A DNA stretch of 64,000 bases from Spinacia oleracea (taxonomy: Eukaryota; Streptophyta; Magnoliopsida; Caryophyllales; Amaranthaceae): NCBI RefSeq assembly GCF_020520425.1, contig NC_079487.1, positions 744,001-808,000 of the forward strand, in the 5' to 3' direction. Within the stretch, counting starts at the first letter, position 1; every line of letters starts with the position of its first letter. Shown here piece after piece: positions 11,062 through 24,600 of this stretch. The position numbers and the translations under genes are program-made. The notes under the pieces were generated by a model. The model saw only the letters and a list, made by a program, of their open reading frames with translations. It searched no databases and was not told the origin of the DNA.

Positions 11062-11534
11062 ACGACAACATTATTTTTAAATTTTCTTAATATTTTGAAG
11101 TATAATATTTTGTCTACAAAAACGAATGAAATTGATTCAAATATTGTTAGGATATTTAGGAATAGAAATCGTACTTCGTATAAAATCGTATACAATCTTG
11201 TTTATTCGATTTGGGTTAAGCATGGAATTCTTATTTGAGCAAATTCTTAGCAAATAAAAAGGGTTATTTTATATCGCCGATAAATTTCTCACCCTTTTTT
11301 CTACCGATGTTGGAGTACAGGTCACAAAATATTTTTTAAAAAAGAATTTAACTACTACAATTTGAAGGTGTTCAAAAATTCGTCAAAAAAACAAGAGCAA
11401 ATTCTCTGCTATATCCAACCTGAGACGAATCTCACCAAGGCATTTATGAAAGTATTCTGTCATTTGTGTATGTATATGATCTTTTGTTCGCACCTTATTT
11501 TACACCACCAATGTGGGACTTTGAGTCACACGTA

Positions 11535-12375
11535 CTCCCTCCATCTCTTTTTATTTTTTACGTTTGGTATTTTTCACGCGTTTTAACGATTAACTAGTGT
11601 GTAGCCCGGACGATGCCCCGGTTGCTACTTTGAATAATTTAAAATTCGATTTTTTTTTTCAACTCAATATTTGACTAAGATACATGTAGACCATAAAAGT
11701 GAAAAGATTCATTAAGTTCATCATCTACACATGTACATTACCTTCATCATGCAAAGTAATTTTTCTAATATTTTAATTGTTTAATTCACGGCTTTCCTAA
11801 TATTGTAATTTTTTTTATTCTAATATAGTCCATACGAAATAAGAAGTAACATAAAAATTTAGTTATTTTAGACTTCATGTTAACATGTATTATAAATTAA
11901 CGTGCATGGATAAACAATAATTAGTGGTTGGTTAAGATGGTAATGAAACTTAACTTCTACACATGAGGTCTTGTGTTCAAATCTCATTGCATTAGTTTTG
12001 GTTGTCTATGACATGGCATAACACTTGGTGATTGGATGATGTGGCGTAAAGGAGAGAGTACTATGTGGCACATATACATTTTTCACAACGTCTTTTAATA
12101 TATTATATAGATTAATTTGCATCGAGATTCCTCAATTTTTTTATTTAAACAAGATAAATTACGTTTATTTATAATGTTTTCACTTTTATCAAAATTCTGA
12201 TATTGGAAAATGAGAAAAGTTAATGGCCCAATGAATTTAATTGGTTAAAATAATAATTAGACACAAATTTTGATAAAATACTAAGTCATTTATGTGATAA
12301 TATAAAAGGAAATGTAAAAAAAAAATTAAAATACCCAAAAAGGAAAACGTAAAATACAAAAAGAGACGGAGGGAG
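11535..12375. mobile_element. Stowaway-type MITE interrupted by a Helitron
   Basis: The ends are inverted repeats (CTCCCTCCATCTCTTTTT against CTCCCTCCGTCTCTTTTT) flanked by TA on both sides (11533-11534 and 12376-12377), the Stowaway (Tc1/mariner) signature. Without the 518 bp Helitron at 11594-12111 the MITE would be about 323 bp. Confidence 0.85.
11594..12111 (-). mobile_element. Non-autonomous Helitron
   Basis: Read on the minus strand it starts TCTATATAATATATTAAAAG and ends CTAG. A GC-rich imperfect hairpin (CCGGGGCATCGTCCGGG) lies about 10 bp before the end. It sits between A and T, the Helitron target. There is no Rep/helicase coding capacity. On the plus strand at about 11924-11990 lies a tRNA-like stretch with candidate Pol III A-box and B-box motifs (TGGTTAAGATGG and GTTCAAATC). 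Confidence 0.75.
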
Positions 12376-13271
12376 TAGTATCTAAAGTCAAGCTCGATGA
12401 ATCCCAATGAGAGGCAAAGACCAACAAGGCCCAATAAAAGGAAAAACTCGCTGAGGTCCAATAAGAGGTCAGGCTCACTTATATATGTATATATATATCA
12501 CTAAGAAATTTATAACTTTTATATTATTAGTGATTTTAAAGAGAAACTTTTTAATTAAAAAGTAAAAATTATCACTAAGAAATAGATAACTTTTACATTA
12601 TACCGGAGTAATTTAAAGATTTTGACATAACTTTTAGTCTGATGTACAATATTTATTGTACACCACATTAAAATAAGAACGTATATTTATATTATACCCA
12701 TTGAGTTAAGGAGCTTTACTGTATACACTTTATGCTTAATATATTTTATTTTATTAGTGTTTTTAGTGTGACTTTGAGTCACACAACACCTCATTCTCAA
12801 AGTTTGAGTTTTTAATTGACTATTCGATTTGGAATAAATCATTATAGACGACGGAATGTGAGCAGAAGGAGGGAGAGACCCTGTTATATTATATACAGTA
12901 CTTGATTAAGAATGTTTTCTAATACATGGCTATAGATAGGTTGCCTTATTACAAATATAATTATCATGAGATACATTGACTAATGATAAATACTATTATC
13001 ACTAATTATCATGAACCAAGATTTTATCGGTTGGGAGACGAGTAATTCACTAATATACTAGAATTATTTAAAACCATACACAACATATTAAATACAATAA
13101 CGACTAATCAATTATTTGCGTTCGAATAAGCATAATTATTTAAGAATGACCCTTTATGTTTTTATATCGCATGAGGTTGCTTATTTTTACATACTAACCC
13201 ATATACGTTATGTCATGAATATAAATTTATTTAAATGTTTTTTTCCTTCTTATGAACAAAGAAAAATACTA
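12376..13271. other. AT-rich spacer
   Basis: No gene, RNA or terminal-repeat structure recognised. It includes a short TATATG/ATATAT microsatellite near 12480. Confidence 0.5.
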
Positions 13272-13533
13272 CTCCTCCGTTCTTACATATTAATACCCTT
13301 TTGACTTTTTCACCCGTTTTAACTCAATATTTAAACGTAAAAATCTTCAAATACGTACGTTAAAGAAATATAAAAATTTGGTATTGTTAAACTACACATT
13401 GAGACGAACAAAACTAGATCTCACATGAATATATTTTGAAATACGTATTGGAAAGAAATTTGTATATTACCTTCAATTGTAAATAGTGACAAGATTCCAA
13501 TTAAAAGGGGCTAATAATAAAGAACGGAAGGAC
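13272..13533. mobile_element. Stowaway-type MITE, 262 bp
   Basis: Imperfect terminal inverted repeats (CTCCTCCGTTCTTACAT against GTCCTTCCGTTCTTTAT) with TA flanks at 13270-13271 and 13534-13535. No coding capacity. Confidence 0.7.
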
Positions 13534-15431
13534 TATTTAGCTAATCATAACCCATTTTATATATGTTTAATACCAAATAATAAATGGGAATTCCGATCGT
13601 GTTAGGGTATGGTGAACATGCACGTGGTTGATCATTGACTATATTTTTACTGATCCCTTGACCAGGAATAAAATACTCGTAGCTAAATAGTTACTTGTAT
13701 TTTAGTTATTAGAGAAACAATTAGGTTATATGGGATAAATTATTTATTTATTTATTTATGGTCTAGTTTCCTAGAACATGTTGGATAAAATAGATGCCTC
13801 ATTATTGTCTGTTATAATCAAACAAGTTAGGAGAATATGAGTTTGAATTTGAGCCTTAATTATTATGACCATTGCAACATAGCAAATTAGCAATGCACTG
13901 ATTTTATTTTGTAATACATACCTTTTTTTTTTTTCAATCCTTTCCCCTCAAACCAACATAGTATAGGTAGAAAATCATGGTTGGGGATGCTCAAAGTGTT
14001 AGGGTAAAATAAATACGAGGTTGTTTAAGGGATAAGAGTTACGAAATTAAAAGTATATAATAAATAAAACCATATTAGACTTCCTATTTTTCAAAATCAA
14101 AAGTATTCCACTAAATATTTGGTAGTATTCCGTATTAAATTTCCGTACTAGGACCTTCAAATTAAAATGAAAAAACCGTATTTCAAAAATAATTCCATAT
14201 TTAAAAACATATGTATTTAAAATATAATTTCGTATATTAGAAACTCTTTTATACGGAGTATTAAAAATAATTCCATAATTAAAAACATTTGTATTAAAAA
14301 TAATATTGTATATTAAAAAATATATTTTAATTATATAATAATACAGGGAGTACATGTATGATATGTGTATTATACATAGTAGATTTCTAAAATAATACTC
14401 TATTTGGAGAAAAAAATAAAAAAAAAATATCATTTTTGTTTGGTAAACAAAGGAACGTGCATTGACTATATATATATGGGAGAGAATCCCATACACAACG
14501 CTTATGGTTGGCTTTTATCATTAATTTGTCTGGTTAATTGAAATTACACCGTTATTGTAGCTTCAAATGTTCATTAATGACACATGCGTGAATGATTTTT
14601 TTTAAGGGAGTTACGTGTTGTTTAAAATAAATTAATGAGATTTGTAAAAAAAAGTTTTTCTTTAAAAAAAAAAAAAAAAAATTAACCCTTTAAGTAATTT
14701 TTTTATCATTTAAATTAAGTCTAATTAATTTGAGGGGTTCAGATTAACCAATTTAAAAATAGACGGCTAAGATCTTTTATATTTAGGGTAGTCGACGTCT
14801 ACGGTAGAATTATTACCAAATCACTAGTTTAATATTTTTCATGAGCAGATGGAAGTGAAATCAAAACAACAAATAAGTGATGTGACAACAAACGTCACGG
14901 CAGAAGCGGCAGAACCTTGATCTACATATAAGCATCAGCTGCAAAAATCCATCAGAACCTCCCTCTGCTAGCTTTCCAGAGATGAGGAACTTAATACATC
15001 ATCTTAATTGTTTGCCTAGCTGTTCACCAGAACGAATAAGATCCTCGGAAGTTCCAACGTCATCACAATTAGTGGTTGGTGGAGAAATAAAAGCTTAAGA
15101 GTGGAGAACCACTTATTGCTGCAGGTGAAGCTCTATTGAGCTTCAAATTATATTGAGCTTCGACTTCATCTACACTGCCCTGTTGCTGTCGCCTTGTGGA
15201 TGCAACAAAACCTAATGCCCCAGGCCAAAAACTCTATAAAAAACATGCATTACTTGCGACCATCTTCTACAATTATTTACCTAAAAAAATTCTCTAACTT
15301 AAATATTACACAACCCTTCTCTCTCTCTCTCACCATGCACAAGCAACTTACATAATATCCATATAAATCAAAATAACCCTTTCTCTCTTCATTTAACTCC
15401 ATGGCTTCTAGTATTTAGAAGATAGCATCAC
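13534..15431. other. Spacer and downstream side of the farnesyltransferase gene
   Basis: AT-rich. A degenerate direct repeat built on ATTAAAAATAATTCCATA and TTAAAAACAT occurs at about 14178-14340. The part nearest the stop codon (about 15200-15431) should contain the 3' UTR of the minus-strand gene, but no single polyadenylation signal stands out. A copy of a segment that also lies in intron 13 is at about 14823-14946. Confidence 0.5.
14823..14946. repeat. Duplicated segment bracketing the last exon (copy 1)
   Basis: Shares AGCAGATGGAAGTGAA, TTGATCTACAT and GCATCAGCTGCA-type blocks with 15852-15954 in intron 13. The two copies are direct and lie on either side of exon 14. Confidence 0.7.
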
Positions 15432-15668
15432 CTACAAATGTGAGAAGAGCTCACGGGCACTGTAATAACGCTCAAGGACAACATTATACAAAGGGTGTGT
15501 TTGTTCCAAGAGATTGGAATATGGACCAAGCACTTCCTGTGCAATAGGCGAAGAGTCAGCTGTCTCCAAGTTGATATACTGGCACACTGAGAGACCACTT
15601 AAACAATAACATGTGTGGTAGAAGTCTCTGCTCTTTCCAGGCTTGTCTCTAAATCCTCCATCCATGAT
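15432..15668 (-). CDS. ERA1: ERA1 exon 14 (residues 366-443, stop)
   Basis: Encodes GGFRDKPGKSRDFYHTCYC with zinc ligand H383, then the conserved LGPYSNLLEQTHPLYNVV C-terminus. Acceptor TTGGTGCAG. TAG stop at 15432-15434. Confidence 0.95.
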   Translation of the reverse strand: MMDGGFRDKPGKSRDFYHTCYCLSGLSVCQYINLETADSSPIAQEVLGPYSNLLEQTHPLYNVVLERYYSARELFSHL

Positions 15669-18600
15669 CTGCACCAATCAACCACATATATTTGTTTTGA
15701 ACAAAAAAGAAGTTACAACTAGCAGACAAGTAGGTCTCAATATATCCAAGTAAACAACAAACTGGATAAACAACAGGCATTTCCTCTCTTCTTCAGTTCC
15801 TCTAATTTCCCTCTCTCAAAGGGATGGAGAAAGAAGGCAACTTGGCCAAAGCACTAGTTCAACACATTTAATAAGCAGATGGAAGTGAATTCAAACAAAT
15901 AAGTTCTCTGACAACCGTCATGGAAGAACTTTGATCTGCATAGCATCAGCTGCATTTTATGTCTTAAAGTACTCATTAGATGAATAACATATGTAACCTA
16001 AATCAAAACCCCTGTAAACCTCACAAAACTTACATCTCTATCCTTTCATACACGTGTTGACATGTATGAGGATGTTTGTGGGGTTCGAGGGGATATTCCA
16101 TTCTCCAAGACCTTTATTGTCAGTGTTATCTTAAAAATAAGAAGAAAAAAAAAATTATATGAAGGAATCAGATCTAAAAATTTAGTTGATCCAAAACATC
16201 TGGAGAAACAGTCCAGGGTATTGCTTTAGGACACCATTGCATATCTGAAAATAAATGTAATTCAAACCCAGTAACTTTTCTAGATGTTATGAAACATTGA
16301 AACTGCGGTTACCTCTCCCCCCACCCCCTCCTCGGGAAAAAAAAAGCAGTCCAAGGAACTTATATGCATACTGTTGAGATGTTATGATATTTTTAGGAAA
16401 ATATTTGCTATTGTTTAGGATTGTTATTTCCTATACTTAATTAGAATGTTACAATTATGGATGATATATTTTAACGTAATTGTTATTGTTTAGGATTGTT
16501 TCCTAAACATAGAATTACATTAATTAGGATAGCTAATTAGGATAGCTTCGTGATGTACTATATATATGCATACATTAATATCAATCAAGGCAAGACTTTT
16601 AATCCTTTAATCATTTTTCACATGGTATCAGAGCCTCACATACACACACAATAAAACAATGGCCTAACACCCAAAAAAAAAAACAATAAAACAATGGCCG
16701 ACGACGATGAACAATCACCATCGCCGCCACCTAAAAGGGAGATGAATTCACCTTTTTTTCTCGGCACAGGAGACCGACCAGGTGACTTCATCACTCCCAC
16801 TCGCTTACATGGAGACAATTATGATGATTGGGCTTCAGATATTCAATTGGCACTGCAGGCGCGCCGCAAGTTCGAATTTTTAGAAGGCACTATTACCGGA
16901 CCGCAACCTCCTTATACCCAATCTGATTGGAACACCGTCAATGCAATGTTGGTTTCTTGGATTACAAACACAATCAACCCTGTCTAAATTTCGTGATGCG
17001 AAACTCTTATGGGAGCATCTTAAGAAACGCTATGCTATGGTTAATGGCCCAAGAATTCAACAACTAAAGACTTCAATTGCCAAGTGTGAGCAAACAAAAT
17101 CTATGTCTGTTACCAATTACTATGGAAAATTGAATGTATTATGGGAGGAATTATTTAAGCATGAACCACTGATTTCTTGCACTTGTTGTTCGTCTTGTAC
17201 TGCCGCATCATTGCACCAAGAAAGACGTGAACAAGGAAAATTACATGACTTCTTGATGGGACTCAATAATGATTTGTACGCTCAATTAAGGACCAATATC
17301 CTTTCTCAAGATCCCTTGCCTTCGCTTGATCAAGCGTACCAACTGGTGATACAGGATGAGCGTGTGCGGCTCGCTAAGGCAGTCATAGAAGATAAGCCAT
17401 CAGAGGTCTTTGGCTTTGCTGTCCGGAAGAGGACGAGGAAAAATGGAGAGGCCCGTGTGTAGCCACTGCAAGAAGCAGGGGCATGATTCCTCGACTTGTT
17501 GGTCCCTGATTGCTTGTCCTCATTGTCACAAGCATGGCCATGACAAAAATAATTGCTATGAAATAGTGGGATATCCTGAAGGGTGGTCTGATCAAAACAA
17601 GGTTGATGTGGGTTTTGGTCGTATTTGTCAGTAGGCTGGTCGTGGACGTGGTTCAGCTCGTGCTAACGCGACAAGTAGTACACTTGGAGCATCCTCTACT
17701 AAAATTTCAACCGATCAACTCTTCACACCCGAACAATGGAAAGCTCTTGTGGGCTTGATTGGTAATTCTCAAGTTTCGGATGACAGGTTGAATGGTAAGT
17801 TTGCCACGAAATCATGGATCATTGACACCGGGGCAACTCATCACGTGACCGGTGATTTGTCTTGGTTATTTGACATTATGGCGTTGTTCGAGTGTCCGGT
17901 TGGACTTCCTAATGGCGAATATATTGTTGCGACCCAATCTGATTCAGTTCGATTTTCGGACAAAATCACTCTTAAAAATGTTCTTTATGTGCCGAAACTC
18001 AATTGCAATTTACTTTCGGTTTCACAATTGAATGATGACTTACATTGTATTGTCCAATTCAACTCTTATATGTGTGCTATACAGGACCACACCAGGGAGC
18101 TGATTAGAACGGGAGTTAGGAGAGATGGACTTTACTACTTCGATGGAGCTGAAGGTGATTCGGTACAACATGTTTCTGTCTACAGCGCAACATCGACTTT
18201 GGAGTTGTGGCACAAAAGGATGGGGCACCCTTCAGAGAAAGTAGTAAAGTTACTCCCTCCAGTTCGTAATCTCAAGGGTAGTAAAGCTTGTGAAATATGT
18301 TTTCGTGCTAAGCATCCTAGAGACAAATTTCCTTTAAGTGACAATAAGGCAACCAGAATTTTTGAGAAAATACATTGTGATTTGTGGTGCTCTTATAAAC
18401 ATGTCTCTTCTTGTGGAGCTCGTTATTTTTTAACTATTGTAGATGATTTCTCAAGAGCTGTGTGGATTTATTTGTTGGTAGATAAAACAGAAGTTTTTCG
18501 GATGTTTATGTCTTTTATTGCAATGGTAGATCGACAATTTTCTCAAACTGTGAAAGTTGTTCAAAGTGATAATGGTACGGAATTTAAATACCTACTTGAC

Positions 18601-21600
18601 TATTTTTGTACAACTGGTATTTTATTCCAAACTTCATGTGTGGGAACTCCGCAACAAAATGGGAGGGTTGAGAGAAAACACAAGCATATTTTAAATGTGG
18701 GGAGGGCATTACTGTTTCAATCAAATATGCCTATTTATTTTTGGGGATAAAGTGTTCTTGCCGCCGCTCATTTAATAAACTGCACTCCCTCTCCTTTGTT
18801 ACACAATAAAGCACCATTCGAAATCCTATTTGGCACCCCTCCTTCATATGAGGCAATTCACACCTTTGGTTGTCTTAGTTTCGCTCATGATCAAAAATCC
18901 AAAGGTGACAAATTTGCAAGTAGAAGTAGAAAATGTGTGTTTTTGGGTTACCCCTTTGGAAAGAAGGGGTGGAAGTTGTTTAATTTGGACAAAAATGAAT
19001 TATTTGTTTCTCGTGATGTCAAGTTTTTTGAGGATATTTTTCCGTTTGGTAACCCAAGTGTTGTGAATATTGTCCCGGAAAATATTGTGCCTATGATAAC
19101 TGGTGAGATTGATAGTGATTTTGCTGATTTTGTTGATTTCTCTAACCTACAAGCCAAAACACAAAACCCCAACCTCATACAACCTGAACCTCAAGCCCAC
19201 CAAGACCAAGCACCATGGTGTAAAAACTAGCCCGAGTTAACTCGTACCGCCCGAGTTAACAAGGTTTTGGAGGCTGGCGATACGAGATATCCCGAGTTGT
19301 AAAGGTGTTTTTAAAAACGGCGAGATCTCGACCGGTTCAACCGATACGAACGAATTTTGTCCGCATTAAACGTTATGAACCTCACATCTACTCGGTTTTC
19401 AGCCGAATTCCCCATGTATTCGACAAAAAGAAAGGGAAAAGGGAAAGAAATGGAGAAACTCCATTGAAATAGAGTAGAGAACTCCATTTTCAAATCTAAA
19501 ACAAGAGAGGAGAGAGAAGGTAGACAAAGGAATTCATTTTAATTATGTCACGTGTACGGTTTAGGGGAAGGGGACTAGGGTAGGTAGTGAATGGGGCTGA
19601 CATGGGGCTTCTTTATAAATTTCAAATTCCTACGCGACAACCGCGACACGGTCCGCGACTAACGCATCATTTCCGTTACCGAGACTCCGCGACCGATCCC
19701 GCGACCGTGACCGATACCGCATTTTTTATCTATGCCAAGCACTCCACTTTGATACAGGGCTTGAGGGAGGGTGGTCAGGCCCACACCGAAGCTTCATCAG
19801 CGCCACAAACAGAGGCTTCTTCAACGAGTCTTTCACCTGGGCCAGATGTTGTTCCTACTGCTAGGCCAGTTTCACCAGAGCTTGACAATACAAGCAATGG
19901 GCAGTCTGCTCGTATGGGAAGGGGAATGAGGGATAAATTTCCTTCGGTTCTATCAAGAGATTTTGTTACTCATATGATGGTTCCTGAAAGTCCATCTCCC
20001 GTCACTCCGTCTCCACATCATCCCTCAGGTACTCCTTATCCCATAGCACATTATATAAATTGTGACAATTTTTCTATAAAATACCGAAAGTTTCTTGCAG
20101 CTGTTATTTCGAGCAATGATCCTAAGTCGTTTAAAGAGGCTATGAAAGATGTAGGTTGGCAAAAGTCAATGCAGGAGGAGATTCGTGCTTTGGAGGAAAA
20201 TGGTACATGGACTCTTGAACCTCTTCCAAAGGGTAAGCGTGCGTTGGGAAGTCAGTGGGTTTATAGAACCAAGTACTTCTCACACGGTGATATTGAAAGG
20301 CTCAAATTCAGATTAGTAGTTTTGGGGAATCATCAAGAAGCCGGTATTGATTATAATGAGACATTTTCTCCCGTTGCCAAAATGACTACGGTGCGTGCTT
20401 TCTTGGCTATTGCGGCTTCCACAAATTGGGAACTTCATCAAATGGATGTTCACAATGCCTTTTTGCATGGAGATCTTGAGGAGGAAGTGTATATGAAGCT
20501 ACCCCCAGGATTTGAGCGTTCCGATCCAAACTTGGTATGTAGGTTACGAAAATCTCTTTATGGGTTAAAACAGGCTCCGAGATGTTGGTTTGCAAAGTTG
20601 GTCACGGCTCTTAAAGGGTATGGTTTCTTACAATCCTACTCTGATTATTCCCTTTTTACTTACGCTAAGGGAAATGTTCACATAAATGTGTTAGTGTATG
20701 TCGACGATCTTATTATTTCTGGGAATGATTCTGCTGCACTTAAGACCTTTAAAGCCTATCTCGGTGATTGTTTTAAGATGAAAGACCTTGGTGCTTTGAA
20801 GTATTTCCTCGGAATCGAGGTGGCAAGGAGTTCGGTTGGTTTGTTCTTGTGTCAACGCAAGTACACGCTTGACATTGTATCAGAGGCCGGATTATTGGGA
20901 GCCAAGCCATGTGGTTTCCCTATCGAGCAAAATCACAGATTAGGACTCGCAAATGGGGAGCTCTTATCGAACCCTGAGTCCTATCGCAGATTAGTAGGTC
21001 GGCTCATTTATCTAGCAGTGACCCGTCCAGATTTGGCCTACTCGGTTCATATATTATCTCAAATTATGCAGGAGCCTAGAATTAAGCATTGGGAGGCGGC
21101 TTTGAGAGTCGTTCGTTATTTGAAAGGTACTCCGGGACAGGGTATCTTGTTACATGCAGATAGTGATCTGTCCGTGCAGGGTTGGTGTGATTCTGATTGG
21201 GCAACATGCCCAGTCACTAGACGCTCTTTGTCCGGGTGGATTGTATTCCTTGGGCAATCTCCTATTTCTTGGAAGACAAAAATGCAACACACAGTTTCCC
21301 GCTCGTCTGCGGAAGCGTAATACCGATCTATGGCAGCAGTTACTTGTGAGCTCAAATGGTTGAAAGGGGTGCTTCTGAGCTTGGGTGTGCACCACCCAAA
21401 GGCAATGAAGCTCTTTTGTGATAGTCAATCAGCCCTTCATATGGCCAAAAATCCAGTGTTTCATGAACGTACCAAACACATTGAGGTTGATTGTCACTTT
21501 GTTCGGGATGCGATAACAGATGGTTTGATTGCTCCGTCATATGTTCCTACTATTACACAATTGGCGGATATTTTTACAAAGGCTCTTGGAAAGAAACAAT

Positions 21601-24600
21601 TTGATTATCTTCTTGCCAAGTTGGGCATTTTTGAACCTCATGCTCCAACTTGAGGGAGGGTGAGGGTGTTGAGATGTTATGATATTTTTAGGAAAATATT
21701 TGCTATTGTTTAGGATTGTTATTTCCTATACTTAATTAGAATGTTACAATTATGGATGATATATTTTAACGTAATTGCTATTTTTTAGGATTGTTTCCTA
21801 AACATAGAATTACATTAATTAGGATAGCTAATTAGGATAGCTTCATGATGTACTATATATATGCATACATTAATATCAATCAAGGCAAGACTTTTAATCC
21901 TTTAATCATTTTTCACACATACCTATAATAAAAGACAATTAGCTAGATAGGATCCCAGCAGTATAAAAGTTATCAACGGTGACAAGTTATAAAAATTAGC
22001 AACGCACGACATTTAACCCTTTTTTGTGACCGGAAATGGGCATATAGCATACACTTTCAACAAAATTCTCCATTTTTGTCCATTGTACCTCCAGGCGTTA
22101 GCGAGGGGAAAAGGGAAAGTAGAAGAGGAAGTTGAAGAATTTCTCCTTAATTTAAAAGCCAAAATTTCTTAAACTCATAGGTTTTACTATCAAGACATTT
22201 GAGAATCGACTAGACTATGTAATCGTAAAAAAAATGGACAAAAGATGGAGATGTAAAATAGAAGTGTACGGCACCGCCCACTCCAACGAGAAAACGGGGT
22301 TAAAAGTCGCACGTTGCTTAGTTTTATGCTCATATGTGGCACGGGTCGCTATACATTACTTATATGTCATCATTGATCACTTTTATAACAATCATGGTAA
22401 ACGGGTGCTATCTTTTACATGAAAGGGGGCAATTGGCTATCAAAAAATTACAAGTAACTACAGGTGCTGAAACATGCTAGATATACCTAATGCAACGACA
22501 TCAAAAGAACAAAAAAAAACCATATCCAAGGAATACCAAACCAAGATACTCTCATAAAAATTACCTGTGAACAAAGAATTATATACTGCTGCAAAGCGAA
22601 GTTTTGAAAGAGAGGTCCAATATCGGCGGAGCGTTTGACAAAATCAAAACCAACGTCAGAGAATTTTGCAACATCAGGAGGCTCTTGTAGGCCTGCATAT
22701 AGAAATTCAGCCATACAATCTTATGTGCTTCTAGAAAGAAGAACAAATGCTGAGTTAACAACAAGTGAAGGAAAGCCTATCCAACAAGAGGAGAAGTTCC
22801 TTGGTTAATTCCAATTTTATTTTATTTAAATAGCATTGAAATGGTATCTATATTATAATTCCCTCTGTCCGAAAATATAGTTTAACATTACTTTGGCCCA
22901 ACCTTCAAGAATCAAGATTAATTGGTTCAAGATTAATTGTTAATCGTAAATAAAATAAATGGAAGTGGACGGGAAGAGAAAATGGTATTTTTTCTCTATG
23001 CTCAAAACTTGTTTCCATATGTACAAAGGTTGCGCCTTATGGATGGAAATTTGATCCGAATCTGCCCCAATTTCGACCCGATCCCAAATATAAACATCCG
23101 AGTCCAACTAAAAAAGTTCGAGTTGGAGCCGAACCCGGATCCGGGTCGGATTCATAGGCAGTGTAGGGTCCAACCCGTGTGACCCTGAGTTCGACACATT
23201 CTATAGCTTGCGTAATTTTGCCTTCATCAATTAATGGCTGACATATAAAAGTAAAGGGAACCTAATTTTTACACCCTTTGTCACCTCGCCGGCTCGCCGC
23301 TCGCCGCAACTACCCCTTCTATCTCCAAAGTCCACCCTTCCTTCTCTCTCCTCACATTGCTTTCTTTTGTTTTTTCTCTCTGGTCATTTCTTCTTTTGCA
23401 ATGTCTCTCGCTCTCAACATTTCCCTCTTTTCTGCAACTATATAAAAAATCAAAATATCCTCACGAAGTCACGAATATGGTCAAAATCACGCAAAATCTC
23501 ATAATCTGAAAGCATCACAATTCCTACACTAATAAATTAATAATAGTAATATAACTTTATAAGAGATCTCCGGATTGTAATATTTGTTCTCACAATAACT
23601 CTTGCAAGTAAAATATGGAGGGGGCGAGCTTGGACCAGATCCTGAGCTCCGGATCTACCGACGGATCCGAACCCGGAAAAGGGTTCATTTATCAATCGGA
23701 TCGGACTCGGATCCTAGGTCTGACCCAAGTCTGACCCGTTTCCATCTCTAAGTTACGGTGAGCATCATGGTCTTTGACCTATAAAATATTTATCCTTTCT
23801 CTCAAAATTGAAACACCCCCAGCTCCTCCCCCGCCAAAAAATAAACAGAAATATAGATTAATATAAAGAAAAAGTGTAGAGATGAGGCAATGACGGGTAA
23901 CACAGTTAATACCCAATATATTAAGATCCTTGTTAGGTATGTATTGCATACCCAAATCATGTATGTAACCCAACCGAACTTCAAAGAAGGTAACCATGGT
24001 CCCAACGTGAACTGAGACTTTATGTTTGTGTTTCCTTAGGTTGTTTCCTAGGTGACTGTATAATCATTTCTCCTTGAGTGCCCTCTTTGGCTCTTTGCTA
24101 TACCATAGGGAGTAAAATGCGGAGTTATATTTTAAAAAAATTCCAAAAGTAAAATACTGTAAGACTTGATAACTACCAGCATGAGGAAGCTACCATTTAC
24201 TGAGTAATACTCTAATAACTAGTGCAAATGAAACTACTCTAAAGTTTTCAAAATTACTAAACAAAAAAATGAATTAGTGATAATAAAGTGCCTCATTATG
24301 AGTTTATGACAAAAACAAAACACACAATAATTAAAATATCTCCTCACCTTTCTGTTCAAAAAGGCCACTGTGCATTTGACGTGTCTCCTCAGGTAAATTA
24401 ACATTTATTTTGGAAGAATCATTGTCATGCTTTCGACAACCTATAATCCTCAACTGCTCCTCAATACTTCGCAGCAATCTTTGAATTAGTGGAAAAACAC
24501 CTCCCTTGATCCAGAAAATATATGTCAGTTTCGTGTATAAAAACAAAATAAACCAACAGACATGCACGTTTAACATCACCTGCCAAAAGGAATAACAACC

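Larger units (their letters stand above)
16372..21917 (+). mobile_element. Full-length Ty1-copia element inside ERA1 intron 13 (antisense to the gene)
   Basis: 5.5 kb, with 251 bp LTRs at both ends that differ at three positions, a 5 bp target-site duplication CATAC (16367-16371 and 21918-21922), a PBS and a polypurine tract. It encodes gag, protease, integrase, RT and RNaseH in copia order, but with frameshifts, three in-frame stops and a hAT insertion. It is coding-dead although the LTRs look young. It lies opposite to ERA1 transcription and must be spliced out with the intron. Confidence 0.95.

Noticed and set aside
23630..23745. GATCCGGGT-rich sequence as a regulatory palindrome array
   Set aside because: Too irregular. 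Spacing is not repeated and it may be a remnant of the repeat upstream of ERA1.
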